From Acidobacteriota bacterium (lineage in GTDB: Bacteria; Actinomycetota; Acidimicrobiia; Spongiisociales; UBA5794): a stretch of DNA of 64,000 nt. The stretch is taken from assembly GCA_022562055.1 (NCBI GenBank), contig JADFQA010000016.1, positions 1-64,000 on the forward strand, given 5' to 3'. The position numbers and the translations under genes were made by a program. A model generated the notes under the pieces. That model did no database searches. It was not told the DNA's origin and saw only the letters and a list, made by a program, of their open reading frames with translations. This document shows, piece by piece, positions 57,230 through 64,000 of the stretch; within the stretch, counting starts at the first letter, position 1, and each line of letters starts with the position of its first letter.

Positions 57230-58345
57230 TTATACGGGGAGTAGTAGGCGTACGGTGGTGCCGACGCCGGGTTCGGAGATGACGAATGTTTCTCCTCCTG
57301 CACGTTCGCAGCGGGTTTTGAGGTTGGCGAGACCGTTCCCGGTTGTGGGGGCCAGCGGGTCGAAGCCGTGGCCGGTGTCGACGATTGTGAGTGTGAGTTC
57401 TTCGGGCGAGAGATCCACTGACACGTCGATCCTGTCGGCGGATGCGTGGCGTACGGCGTTGGTGACGGATTCGCGAATGAGGTGAAGCGCGTCATCAATG
57501 AGCCCGGATGGGACGTCGGCGATCGATGGTCCCATAGTGACCGATGTTGTCACCCGGCTCGCGTTTGTTACCTCGTCGACGAGACGGTTCACTTCAAACC
57601 GGAAGTCGCGGCTTGATGATGTTGGTGGGTTGAGGTTGAATATCATTCTGCGCAGCTCGTTTATGGTGCCATCAAGGCGTTCGACGGACTCAGTGATTGA
57701 GTTTCGGATTTCGGGGCTGTTGATCCTCTGCGATTGTGCTTGGAGGGTCAATCCGACACCGAATATTTCTTGGATTATTGAGTCGTGAATGTCGCGGGCG
57801 ATCCGCTCGCGATCTTCGATGAGGGCGAGGTGACGGACGCGTCGTTGCATGCGTGATGTGTTGACGGCGGATCCCGCGATGACGGCGAGTCCCTCAACAA
57901 GTACTTGGTCTTCTTCGGTGAAGCCGCCGTCCTTCTCGGTGAGGTACAGGTTCCCGAAGACTTGGCTGCCGGCACGGATTGGTACACCGAGGAACGCTTG
58001 CATGCGAGGATGGTCAGCGGGCCAACCAGAGCTGTCCGGATGCTCGCCGATGTTGTCAATCCTGACTGTTTTCGCGGTGCGCGTAATGGTTCCCAGGACC
58101 CCCACCCCGGATGGGGGTTTCCCGATCTTGTCGGCTACCTCGGGACTCACCCCGATTTGGAGGAACTCAATGAGCGCCCCGTCGCGTCCGATGACACCGA
58201 GGGCACCGTACTTCGCACCCGAAACCCGCATCCCTGTTTCGATGACCTGGCGTAAAAGCTCCGTAAGATCAGTTTGTGATACCGCGGCCGCGGCGCCCCT
58301 GACGAGGTTGAAAAACTTTTCCTGACGGAGGACCTCCTGTGCCAT
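57230..58345 (-). CDS. DosS/DevS-like GAF-domain sensor histidine kinase, probable heme sensor
   Basis: 371 residues. GAF domain (about 25-165): GAKYGALGVIGRDGALIEFLQIGV, PPSGVGVLGTI, RMQAFLGVPIRAG, VFGNLYLTEKDGGFTEED. It keeps DosS heme-pocket features: His112 in ADHPRMQ aligns with the proximal heme His and Tyr134 in GNLYLTEK with the distal Tyr, at the same 22-residue spacing. HisKA_3 dimerisation domain: ALIEDRERIARDIHDSIIQ (phospho-His187). The ATPase domain closes with VDTGHGFDP and GNGLANLKTRCERAGG. Only one GAF domain, against two in mycobacterial DosS. Divergent from the response regulator. Confidence 0.9.
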   Translation of the reverse strand: MAQEVLRQEKFFNLVRGAAAAVSQTDLTELLRQVIETGMRVSGAKYGALGVIGRDGALIEFLQIGVSPEVADKIGKPPSGVGVLGTITRTAKTVRIDNIGEHPDSSGWPADHPRMQAFLGVPIRAGSQVFGNLYLTEKDGGFTEEDQVLVEGLAVIAGSAVNTSRMQRRVRHLALIEDRERIARDIHDSIIQEIFGVGLTLQAQSQRINSPEIRNSITESVERLDGTINELRRMIFNLNPPTSSSRDFRFEVNRLVDEVTNASRVTTSVTMGPSIADVPSGLIDDALHLIRESVTNAVRHASADRIDVSVDLSPEELTLTIVDTGHGFDPLAPTTGNGLANLKTRCERAGGETFVISEPGVGTTVRLLLPV

Positions 58346-58400
58346 GGGTACAGCATACCCGGCGTGTTCGTGAGCTGATTTGTTGGGGGTTTGTCCTAGG

Positions 58401-58414
58401 GGCGTTTGGCCCTG
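58401..58414. promoter_or_regulatory. DosR-box-like site between kinase and regulator genes
   Basis: GGGGCGTTTGGCCC lies 34 bases before the regulator ATG and 55 bases from the kinase start. It resembles the DosR palindrome core GGGAC-N4-GTCCC at most positions. A looser GGGGGTTTGTCC sits just upstream (58387-58398), echoing the tandem boxes of mycobacterial devR promoters. Autoregulation is inferred. Confidence 0.4.
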
Positions 58415-58448
58415 TGGGATTTGGTAGCGCAGGGAGTAGCCTGAACCC

Positions 58449-59138
58449 ATGACAGACAAACCGCCAGTACGGGTGCTACTTGTAGATGACCATGAGGTTG
58501 TGCGCAAAGGACTACGCGCACTTCTCGAAGCGGCGGACGGATTCGAGGTTGTGTCCGAGGCGGGTTCAGTCGTTGAAGCGATCCGCCGAGTGGGTTACGA
58601 CTCCCCCGACGTTGTCGTAATGGACGTCCGGTTGCCCGACGGATCAGGCATCGATGCCTGCCGAGAAATCCGCAAGAGATGGCCCGACGTCAAAGTACTG
58701 ATACTGACCTCCTACGCGGATGAAGAGGCGCTCGTCGGCGCGATCCAAGCCGGGGCTTCCGGGTACGTTCTGAAACGGATCCGTGCTGATGAGTTAGCGG
58801 AGAGTATCCAGCGTGTTGCTGCAGGAGAGTCTCTCCTCGACCCAATAATGACCGAGCAGCTATTCACAAGAATTCGTGGAGGTAACTCCGACCCGCTGCT
58901 GGAACGCCTTTCGCCTCAGGAACGACGCACCCTCGATCTTATCGCTGCGGGGATGACGAACAAGCAGATCGCCAAACAGATGTTCCTCGCTGAAAAAACG
59001 GTCAAGAACTATGTGTCAAACATGCTCTCCAAACTTGAGATGAGCCGTCGCAGCGAGGCAGCAGCATACGCTGCCCGCCTCTCTGTGGGATCACGAGTTC
59101 GCTACCCCGCTGAAACATGGGACGAAGAACAGCCCTAG
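58449..59138 (+). CDS. NarL/DosR-family response regulator
   Basis: 229 residues. Receiver domain with the phospho-acceptor Asp59 (VVVMDVRLPDGSG), Thr87 (LILTSYAD) and Lys109 (SGYVLKRI). A LuxR-type HTH follows: LSPQERRTLDLIAAGMTNKQIAKQMFLAEKTVKNYVSNMLSKLEM, close to the DevR recognition region. It is divergent from the GAF kinase, its evident partner. Downstream genes (CBS remnant, membrane proteins, NirK) are on the same strand and likely targets. Confidence 0.92.
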   Translation: MTDKPPVRVLLVDDHEVVRKGLRALLEAADGFEVVSEAGSVVEAIRRVGYDSPDVVVMDVRLPDGSGIDACREIRKRWPDVKVLILTSYADEEALVGAIQAGASGYVLKRIRADELAESIQRVAAGESLLDPIMTEQLFTRIRGGNSDPLLERLSPQERRTLDLIAAGMTNKQIAKQMFLAEKTVKNYVSNMLSKLEMSRRSEAAAYAARLSVGSRVRYPAETWDEEQP

Positions 59139-59150
59139 AAGGAGAACCCG

Positions 59151-59237
59151 ATGCAAGTACTTGATGTAATGACCACGAATGTCCTGACGATCAGCCCCGA
59201 CGAACCACCAAAGGCAGCCGCCATAACCGAACCGTAG
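59151..59237 (+). pseudogene. Truncated CBS-domain gene (28 codons)
   Basis: ATG 59151 with AAGGAGA upstream encodes MQVLDVMTTNVLTISPDEPP then KAAAITEP and TAG. This is the opening of a CBS-pair protein (usual MxVxDVMTxxVxTVxPDxPLxxAA), but the remaining about 100 residues are absent downstream in every frame. It starts 12 bases after the response-regulator stop, so it is still transcribed with it. Deletion remnant, or a very short peptide with unknown role. Confidence 0.7.
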
Positions 59238-59587
59238 CGAAACGTATCCACGCCTCGCTAATACCGGATCCGGCACAACGCCCACGGCTCTCGTTTATCA
59301 GAACTCACGTCTCGCGTGTCCATGTGACCCTAGTGTTTCGGCCCTACTGAACGTACATTTCGATCCCAACAAACCTGCCAATAGGCCCTACAGGGCGGGG
59401 TCTTGACGTCAATATCATGGGTTAGAGCGACAAAGAAGTTGGATGTGGAATTGTCCGGTAGAGAGATCTGGACCGTCATTCACGACCTGATCTTGGGTAG
59501 GCTCTTTCTTGTGCCTTCGCAGGCAGCCTCGCCGGGTTGTGGAGTCTGCGGCCGGGTCTTTTGACCACCGGGGGCATAAGAGAGCGA
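59238..59587. promoter_or_regulatory. 350-bp intergenic region with a DosR-box-like site
   Basis: No convincing gene. GGGTCTTTTGACCA at 59554-59567 contains the exact inverted repeat GGTC-N4-GACC, is DosR-box-like, and ends 20 bases before ATG 59588. Further upstream are a half-site TTTCGGCCCT (59336-59345) and an inverted repeat GCCCT-AC-AGGGC near 59386-59397. The region probably carries the promoter for the membrane-protein/NirK genes. Confidence 0.45.
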
Positions 59588-60021
59588 ATGAGACGGCTGT
59601 ACATTGGCGCCTGGGTAATGGCTCCGGCCGCCCTTGGGGAGCCGTGATTAGCGGGACCTGGATCGTGTATCCATGGTATCGGGTCAAGCTAGCTCCTGTT
59701 GGTGAAAACGCCTACGCAGGATGTGCGGACGCGATCCTGCCAAACGTGACACGCTCGCCGCGGGACTTCTTGAAGTCCAACGTGAGCGGTAACACGGAAA
59801 CGTGGCACGCCTTCGGGATGGAATGGAAAGAACACGTATCGTGGGCGGCGCCAATCCTGGCGACCGCTTCAGCGTTCCTCATCGTCTACTACGGACCGCG
59901 TCTCATCGCGCGCCCGTGGTTGAGGACCGCAGTGATCGTCATGTTTGTAGCCGCGTTTGCGGCGGCTGTCGTGGGTGGCGCCTTTGGTGCGTTCCTCAAC
60001 AAGATCGCCCCGATCGTCTAG
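59588..60021 (+). pseudogene. Small membrane protein, frameshifted in a G-run
   Basis: ATG 59588 reads MRRLYIGAWVMAPAALG and then GEP-stop. The frame two bases on continues as AVISGTWIVYPWYRVKLAP, then SPRDFLKSN, TWHAFGMEWKEHVSWAAPILATA, a second helix, and stops at 60021. One G missing from the G-run at 59635-59638 explains it (434 plus 1 is 435 bases, 145 codons). Two to three membrane helices and the conserved-looking WHxFGMEWKEH segment suggest a cofactor or metal site. I do not recognise the family. Position before NirK suggests a role in electron supply or assembly. Confidence 0.7.
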
Positions 60022-60040
60022 CTGCGAAAGGAGCGACATT

Positions 60041-60439
60041 ATGAACACAGATACAGTATCGAATCGGCACAACGATCAGGCTATTGCACCGGAACTAGCT
60101 GCCCTCAATCTCCCCGACAAGCCGGACGGACCCGCTGCTGCGGCAATGCTCTCAGCCGGTCTCGGGATCTTCACACTCGGTTTCCTTACCACGCTCGCGG
60201 TGATGAGCGGGCCCGTTAAGGACTTCTTGAGGTGGTGGCAATGGGGCCGGGGTGTCGGGCCGCTAGCGGGAAAGACCACCATTGCGGTGATTGTCTGGCT
60301 CGTAAGCTGGGCTGTTCTCAACAGGATATGGAAGGAGAAAGATCTGAATCTCAAGGTCTTTTCCTACCGGGGACTGTGGCTTGGCGTCCTCGGCGGCGTC
60401 GGGACGTTCCCACCGTTCTTTGAACTGTTCCACAGCTAA
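60041..60439 (+). CDS. Small membrane protein of the NirK locus
   Basis: 132 residues with three hydrophobic segments (about 33-55, 77-97, 110-128) after a polar N terminus. ATG 60041 has AAAGGAG upstream (60027-60033). WWQWGRGVGPLAGKTT connects the first two helices, and GTFPPFFELFHS ends the protein. No family recognised. Its stop overlaps the next ATG as TAATG, so it is part of a polycistronic unit leading to nirK. Confidence 0.75.
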   Translation: MNTDTVSNRHNDQAIAPELAALNLPDKPDGPAAAAMLSAGLGIFTLGFLTTLAVMSGPVKDFLRWWQWGRGVGPLAGKTTIAVIVWLVSWAVLNRIWKEKDLNLKVFSYRGLWLGVLGGVGTFPPFFELFHS

Positions 60440-60945
60440 TGGGTACACAAAGCCGTGCCGATCTCGTTGCCGCTTGGGTGGTCGGGATCGGCGTCGGCCT
60501 TATCACGCTCCAGATCACATGGCTGATCGCTAATCGGCTCGCATCGCTGATCTGGGGGGTGCCACGAGGTCCCACAACTGCTTTCACGATCGTTGTGATC
60601 GCGGGCGTCGTCACCTCGGTCGTGACAGGGCGCAGGCTCGCTAAGAGTTCAGCCCGGCGGGACATCGCCATGACCACTGTCCCGCAGCCCACGATCCAGC
60701 GGTGCAGTGGGGATGTCGCACTTGCGATCTGGTGGCCGCGGGGAGGTCGCTTGGCCCCACCAATAGGCCGAACGACTCTAGTACTCGCTGGTCACTTTCG
60801 ATACGGTTCTCCTGTGACGATGCAAGGGGATCCGAGACGGAACACCAGGGAATGCGTCGTCGGCACACACGCAGCTTCGGCATGCGGTAACGTTCGAAAC
60901 AACCGAGAGGCAATATCGTGGATGACCGATTCTGGTACAAGATAG
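60439..60945 (+). CDS. Small membrane protein, C-terminal half doubtful
   Basis: The first about 75 residues are convincing: two hydrophobic helices (AAWVVGIGVGLITLQITWLIANRL and TAFTIVVIAGVVTSVVTG) and a basic end (GRRLAKSSARR). The last about 90 residues lack membrane character and look like read-through into non-coding DNA, overlapping the nirK start by 28 bases. A lost stop or a frameshift after residue 75 is likely. Coupled to the previous gene by TAATG. Family unknown. Confidence 0.55.
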   Translation: MGTQSRADLVAAWVVGIGVGLITLQITWLIANRLASLIWGVPRGPTTAFTIVVIAGVVTSVVTGRRLAKSSARRDIAMTTVPQPTIQRCSGDVALAIWWPRGGRLAPPIGRTTLVLAGHFRYGSPVTMQGDPRRNTRECVVGTHAASACGNVRNNREAISWMTDSGTR

Positions 60946-62453
60946 GGCAGGCAGCGCTCCTGTTTGCCGTGATTGCGATGTTGGCCGCATCGTTGGTCGT
61001 ACAGAATGGCAGCATCTCGTCAGCAGATGTACGCGAGATCCTTGCCGAAGAAGGGGTCGCCGGATCTGACGTTCGACAGGGTTGGCCGGTCGATCAGTCG
61101 ATCCGTCCCGATCTGACACCGATCAGTGAGCTCAAGGTCGCTCTTGACAGCGAACAACACGTCTCATACGCACCGGATGTTCCCGCACCTATCACGCGGT
61201 CAGATCAGCGCATATACGACGTTCACATCGAGTCGATCGAAGGGGTTTGCCCGCTCGATCCAGCGAACAACATCACGACGGAGATGTGGGGGTTCCGGAT
61301 CGCCGGCGACGACGAAGTCACCTGCGGATCACCCGGACCTGTTCTGCGAGGCAGGGTTGGGGACGTCGTCAACATCACGTTGACAAACCTGGCGGAGAAC
61401 ACGCGCCCACACAACATCGATTTCCATGCGGTCACCGGCCAGGGAGGCGGTGCAGCGGGTTTGACGGTGAATCCCGGGGAAACCGCCACCATCCAAATCC
61501 GCCTGTTGTACCCGGGTGCGTTCATGTACCACTGTGCGTTCGGTGACGTACCGTCACACATCGCTCACGGCATGTACGGCATGTTCATCGTGGACCCGGA
61601 AAATCCCCTTCCTGAGGTCGACAACGAGTGGGCCATCGTGCAAAGCGAATGGTACGTAGGCGAGGCTGACGCACAGGGTGTGGCGCCGTACGATCGAGAC
61701 GCGGTGTTCAACGAGGAGCCGCGGATCATCACTTTCAACGGACGCACTGATTCGTTGGTTGGTGCCAACACTCTAAGGATGAATGTCGGGGAACGCGCTC
61801 GGATCTACTTCGTTAACGAGGGCTTGAATCTCGACAGCAACTTCCACCCAATCGGTTCCCAATGGGATCTTGTGTACCCCGAGGCGGCAACTCACTCTGC
61901 CAACAACGTGATTCGCGGGTCCCAAACAACCCTCGTCCCGGCTGGAGGTGCGACGGTCGTAGAAATCGACGCACTGGTCCCGTCAACGATCATCCTCGTC
62001 GACCATGCGTTGGCCCGCACGTTCTACAAAGGAGCCATAGGCACGATCGAGATCACCGGAGACGCTACGCCAGAGCTCTTCGGAGTGCTCCAGCCTGACG
62101 CAGAAACGACAAACGATGACTCGGATAGTGCAGACGATGCGAACCCTGCCGGGACCGAGGTTGCCATCCTCGAAGGGGCGTTCGATCCGAACAACGCCGA
62201 CAATGCCTACAACCCCCTGCATGTGACAGTGAAGGTAGGCACCACCATCCGCTGGACCAATGACGACGCCATCCCCCACACCGTAACGTCGGGCACATCC
62301 GACGGATCCACCGGGTCAAGCGACGGGCGTTTCGACTCTGGTTTCTTGAACCTCGGTGACACGTTCAGCCACACCTTCACAGACGTCGGCGAATTCTCCT
62401 ACTTTTGCTTACCGCACCCGTGGATGATCGGCACGGTGACTGTTACTGAATAG
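60918..62453 (+). CDS. nirK: Copper nitrite reductase fused to a C-terminal cupredoxin
   Basis: 511 residues reducing nitrite to NO outside the membrane; residues 10-29 form a signal anchor. All NirK ligands are present: type 1 copper His165, Cys206, His214, Met219; type 2 copper His170, His205, His363 (ILVDHALARTFYKG); catalytic Asp168 (HNIDFH) and His310 (SNFHPIG). An acidic linker (about 392-412) leads to a plastocyanin-like domain with His454, Cys497, His500, Met503, probably the internal electron donor. GTG 60918 has GAGAGG upstream. Confidence 0.9.
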   Translation: MDDRFWYKIGQAALLFAVIAMLAASLVVQNGSISSADVREILAEEGVAGSDVRQGWPVDQSIRPDLTPISELKVALDSEQHVSYAPDVPAPITRSDQRIYDVHIESIEGVCPLDPANNITTEMWGFRIAGDDEVTCGSPGPVLRGRVGDVVNITLTNLAENTRPHNIDFHAVTGQGGGAAGLTVNPGETATIQIRLLYPGAFMYHCAFGDVPSHIAHGMYGMFIVDPENPLPEVDNEWAIVQSEWYVGEADAQGVAPYDRDAVFNEEPRIITFNGRTDSLVGANTLRMNVGERARIYFVNEGLNLDSNFHPIGSQWDLVYPEAATHSANNVIRGSQTTLVPAGGATVVEIDALVPSTIILVDHALARTFYKGAIGTIEITGDATPELFGVLQPDAETTNDDSDSADDANPAGTEVAILEGAFDPNNADNAYNPLHVTVKVGTTIRWTNDDAIPHTVTSGTSDGSTGSSDGRFDSGFLNLGDTFSHTFTDVGEFSYFCLPHPWMIGTVTVTE

Positions 62454-62803
62454 CCCAACAATGCCTGTCGGCGCAAGGCTGCGTGTACAACGTTCGTCAA
62501 CCAGTGTGCATCGACACCGGCGATTCCTCAAATGTGGGCTTAGCCGATCGCAGACTGTGACCGTTCGTTGTGAACATCCTCAAAGACGGGCTCAACCGCT
62601 CCCTTCGTACCGCAGAGGCAGCAAGCCCGCAAGAAACTCGTCGACAAGATCTGGACATTCATCCTCAAAGGCCTCTACCCGACCAAATAGCCCGGGCGCA
62701 AACTCCGAGGTTTCCAGCCGCCGTCCACGGGTGACTTGGAACTTTTTGGGGTTCTAACAACAAACCCCTTGTATACGTCACAGATAACGTGTATTCTTAC
62801 GTC
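62454..62803. other. Intergenic region with a TetR gene fragment
   Basis: 350 bases without an intact gene. The 55-bp copy at 62626-62680 encodes the end of a TetR protein and is followed by CCGACCAAATAG, so a stop is kept. Bases upstream of 62626 do not continue the TetR homology in any frame. The right end carries the promoter of the ATPase gene. Confidence 0.7.
62626..62680. repeat. 55-bp repeat, copy 2 (orphan TetR 3' fragment)
   Basis: 54 of 55 bases match 57118-57172. It encodes ARKKLVDKIWTFILKGLYPTK and a TAG stop, with no start or DNA-binding part nearby. It is a remnant of a second, nearly identical regulator or of a local duplication. Confidence 0.9.
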
Positions 62804-62804
62804 A
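62769..62804 (+). promoter_or_regulatory. Promoter for the ATPase gene, apparently leaderless, with TACGTCA direct repeats
   Basis: TTGTAT (62769-62774), 17-base spacer, TATTCT (62792-62797), then only six bases to ATG 62804, so transcription should start at or next to the start codon. TACGTCA occurs at 62774-62780 and again at 62798-62804, 24 bases apart, bracketing spacer and -10. The repeats could bind a regulator. Confidence 0.5.
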
Positions 62805-64000
62805 TGGACGACGTACATATTTCGGAACCGTGGGCGATTAGGCCTGTCGTGGGCTCAAAGATCGCTATCGGCGACACCATCGGTCGAGACGATTGGATCA
62901 TCAACGCCCTCAAGCTGATGCGTGATGGCAACAATCTCGTGTGCAGCGATCCCCGTCGGTTGGGCAAGACGACAACAGTACGCCGTCTGGTGAACGAACC
63001 TGGAGACAACTTAACAGCACTGTTGATCGACTACGAGGGGGTTGAAACACCGACTCAGTTCTTGCTGCACACAGTCAAGGGGCTCGCCTCAGAAAGAACG
63101 CTCTGGGCCAAGGCGACAGAGGCGGCCGCACGCCTCTTCGATGGGACCGAGGTGACGGCTGGGCAGTTCGGTGTTGGACTCAAGATCAAGAACACACAGC
63201 GGGACCGCCGACCGATCGAGCTACTCCGAGATGTCTTGGCGCCCATTCACGAATCGCTCGGAGATGGCGAACTCTTGATTCTCGTTCTTGACGAAGTGCC
63301 AATCGCCGTGCGCAACATCGCAAGAGGTTCAGACGCCGGTCCCGACGAGGCAGCACACCTCCTACAGGAACTGCGCAACCTTCGTCAGGCGTTCGACAAG
63401 ATCAGATGGCTGATTACAGGTTCCATTGGGTTCCACCATGTCTTGAAAGAATGCACTGACACAACCGTGGTAGTGATTGGTGATCTCCAGAACGTAACAC
63501 TGGGACCCCTTAAATCGGATCATGCTGAATTCTTGGCGCGATGCCTTGCCCTCGGCATCAATCGTGCAATCGACACCGAAGCCATCGCTGAGGTCGCAAA
63601 GGCCACGGGCGGTGTCCCGTTCTTCATCCACGCGTTGTTTCACACGATAAGGTCTGGCGGCGACGTCGGCCCGGTAACTATCTTAGAAGTCACCCGAGCG
63701 TTCGAAACGTACCTCAACGACCGTGACGAGAGCCGCGTGATCGACCACATCCTCGAACGGCTCGATGTCTACTACCCCTCCCAGCTGTTGGGCACTACCA
63801 CGGCGTTACTTGATACCACCTCCATTGCTGGGCCTTTATCAATCGCTGATGCGAGAGACCTGATCAGAGGGAAAGCAGACTCTGCCAGCAACTCGGACGC
63901 GGAAGCATTGATAAACATGCTGATCGACGATCACTACCTCGTCCGAATCGAGGGGACCTTGGTCTGGCGATACGACGTGTTCAGGCGGATCTGGATCAAC
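62804..64000 (+). CDS. P-loop ATPase (archaeal-type AAA family), 3' partial
   Basis: 399 codons without a stop, cut by the right edge. The nucleotide site is CSDPRRLGKTTTVRRL, the 'RRxGKT' style of archaeal-type AAA ATPases; Walker B is LLILVLDEVPIAV. A sensor-like WLITGSIGFHHVL follows, then helical and winged-helix-like parts (ATGGVPFFIHALFHTI, INMLIDDHYLVRIEGTLVWRYDVFRRIW). Such proteins are often solitary, variable genes of mobile or defence-like character, with function unknown. The leaderless promoter and the neighbouring gene fragment fit recent arrival, but this is inference. Confidence 0.8.
   Translation, partial: MDDVHISEPWAIRPVVGSKIAIGDTIGRDDWIINALKLMRDGNNLVCSDPRRLGKTTTVRRLVNEPGDNLTALLIDYEGVETPTQFLLHTVKGLASERTLWAKATEAAARLFDGTEVTAGQFGVGLKIKNTQRDRRPIELLRDVLAPIHESLGDGELLILVLDEVPIAVRNIARGSDAGPDEAAHLLQELRNLRQAFDKIRWLITGSIGFHHVLKECTDTTVVVIGDLQNVTLGPLKSDHAEFLARCLALGINRAIDTEAIAEVAKATGGVPFFIHALFHTIRSGGDVGPVTILEVTRAFETYLNDRDESRVIDHILERLDVYYPSQLLGTTTALLDTTSIAGPLSIADARDLIRGKADSASNSDAEALINMLIDDHYLVRIEGTLVWRYDVFRRIWIN

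Overview
This window is a chromosomal stretch of a high-GC actinobacterium. The lineage markers are a WhiB protein, a bacterial proteasome activator ending in GQYL, a Kgd-type fused 2-oxoglutarate dehydrogenase, a WhiB/F420-style gene background and a DosS/DosR-like two-component pair. Acidimicrobiia is my best guess, but the sequence alone does not prove it. I see no rRNA, tRNA, CRISPR array or intact mobile element.

Layout. 0-3 kb: a fused E1 alpha/beta 2-oxoacid dehydrogenase (cut by the left edge) and its E2. 3-5 kb: an ECF42-type sigma factor with its YCII/DGPF partner. 5-11.5 kb: a secreted protein, an acyl-CoA dehydrogenase, and a divergent zinc-uptake cluster (znuB-znuA / zur-znuC) around a Zur-like palindrome. 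11.5-33 kb: mostly housekeeping genes (DM13 protein, DEAD helicase, cyclophilin, WhiB, PPDK-like enzyme, Bpa, molybdopterin oxidoreductase, PolX, TrmH, CaCA and NhaA antiporters, ROK kinase, an orphan DNA methyltransferase, prephenate dehydratase, Uup, MFS). 34.6-38.2 kb: kgd. 40.4-49.8 kb: a beta-helix surface protein, then glutamine synthetase-like / SDR / aldehyde dehydrogenase genes and an ABC sugar-type importer. 50-57 kb: a membrane Fe-S oxidoreductase diverging from a complete paaABCDE operon that ends with its own TetR regulator; a near-consensus promoter has a perfect 20-bp palindrome filling its spacer. 57.2-62.5 kb: a DosS-like histidine kinase and a NarL-type regulator next to small membrane proteins and a NirK-cupredoxin fusion, a likely hypoxia/NO-responsive nitrite reduction locus. 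62.8-64 kb: a P-loop ATPase cut by the right edge.

The most unusual theme is gene breakage. A DUF1684 gene, an AlkD-like gene, a lipoprotein, a PhzF gene, an ABC permease and a small membrane protein are all frameshifted, most often by what looks like one missing base. A DJ-1 gene carries an in-frame amber codon. A solute-binding protein has lost its 5' end and a CBS-domain gene survives only as 28 codons. Very long genes between them (kgd, 1216 codons) are intact. The window therefore holds either patchy real gene decay or locally clustered indel errors, and read-level checking would separate these.

The strongest candidate for a coherent little-described system is the 57-62.5 kb locus. Its sensor keeps the DosS heme His and distal Tyr with exact 22-residue spacing, DosR-box-like palindromes lie before the regulator and before the membrane-protein/NirK genes, and the nitrite reductase carries its own electron-donor-like cupredoxin.
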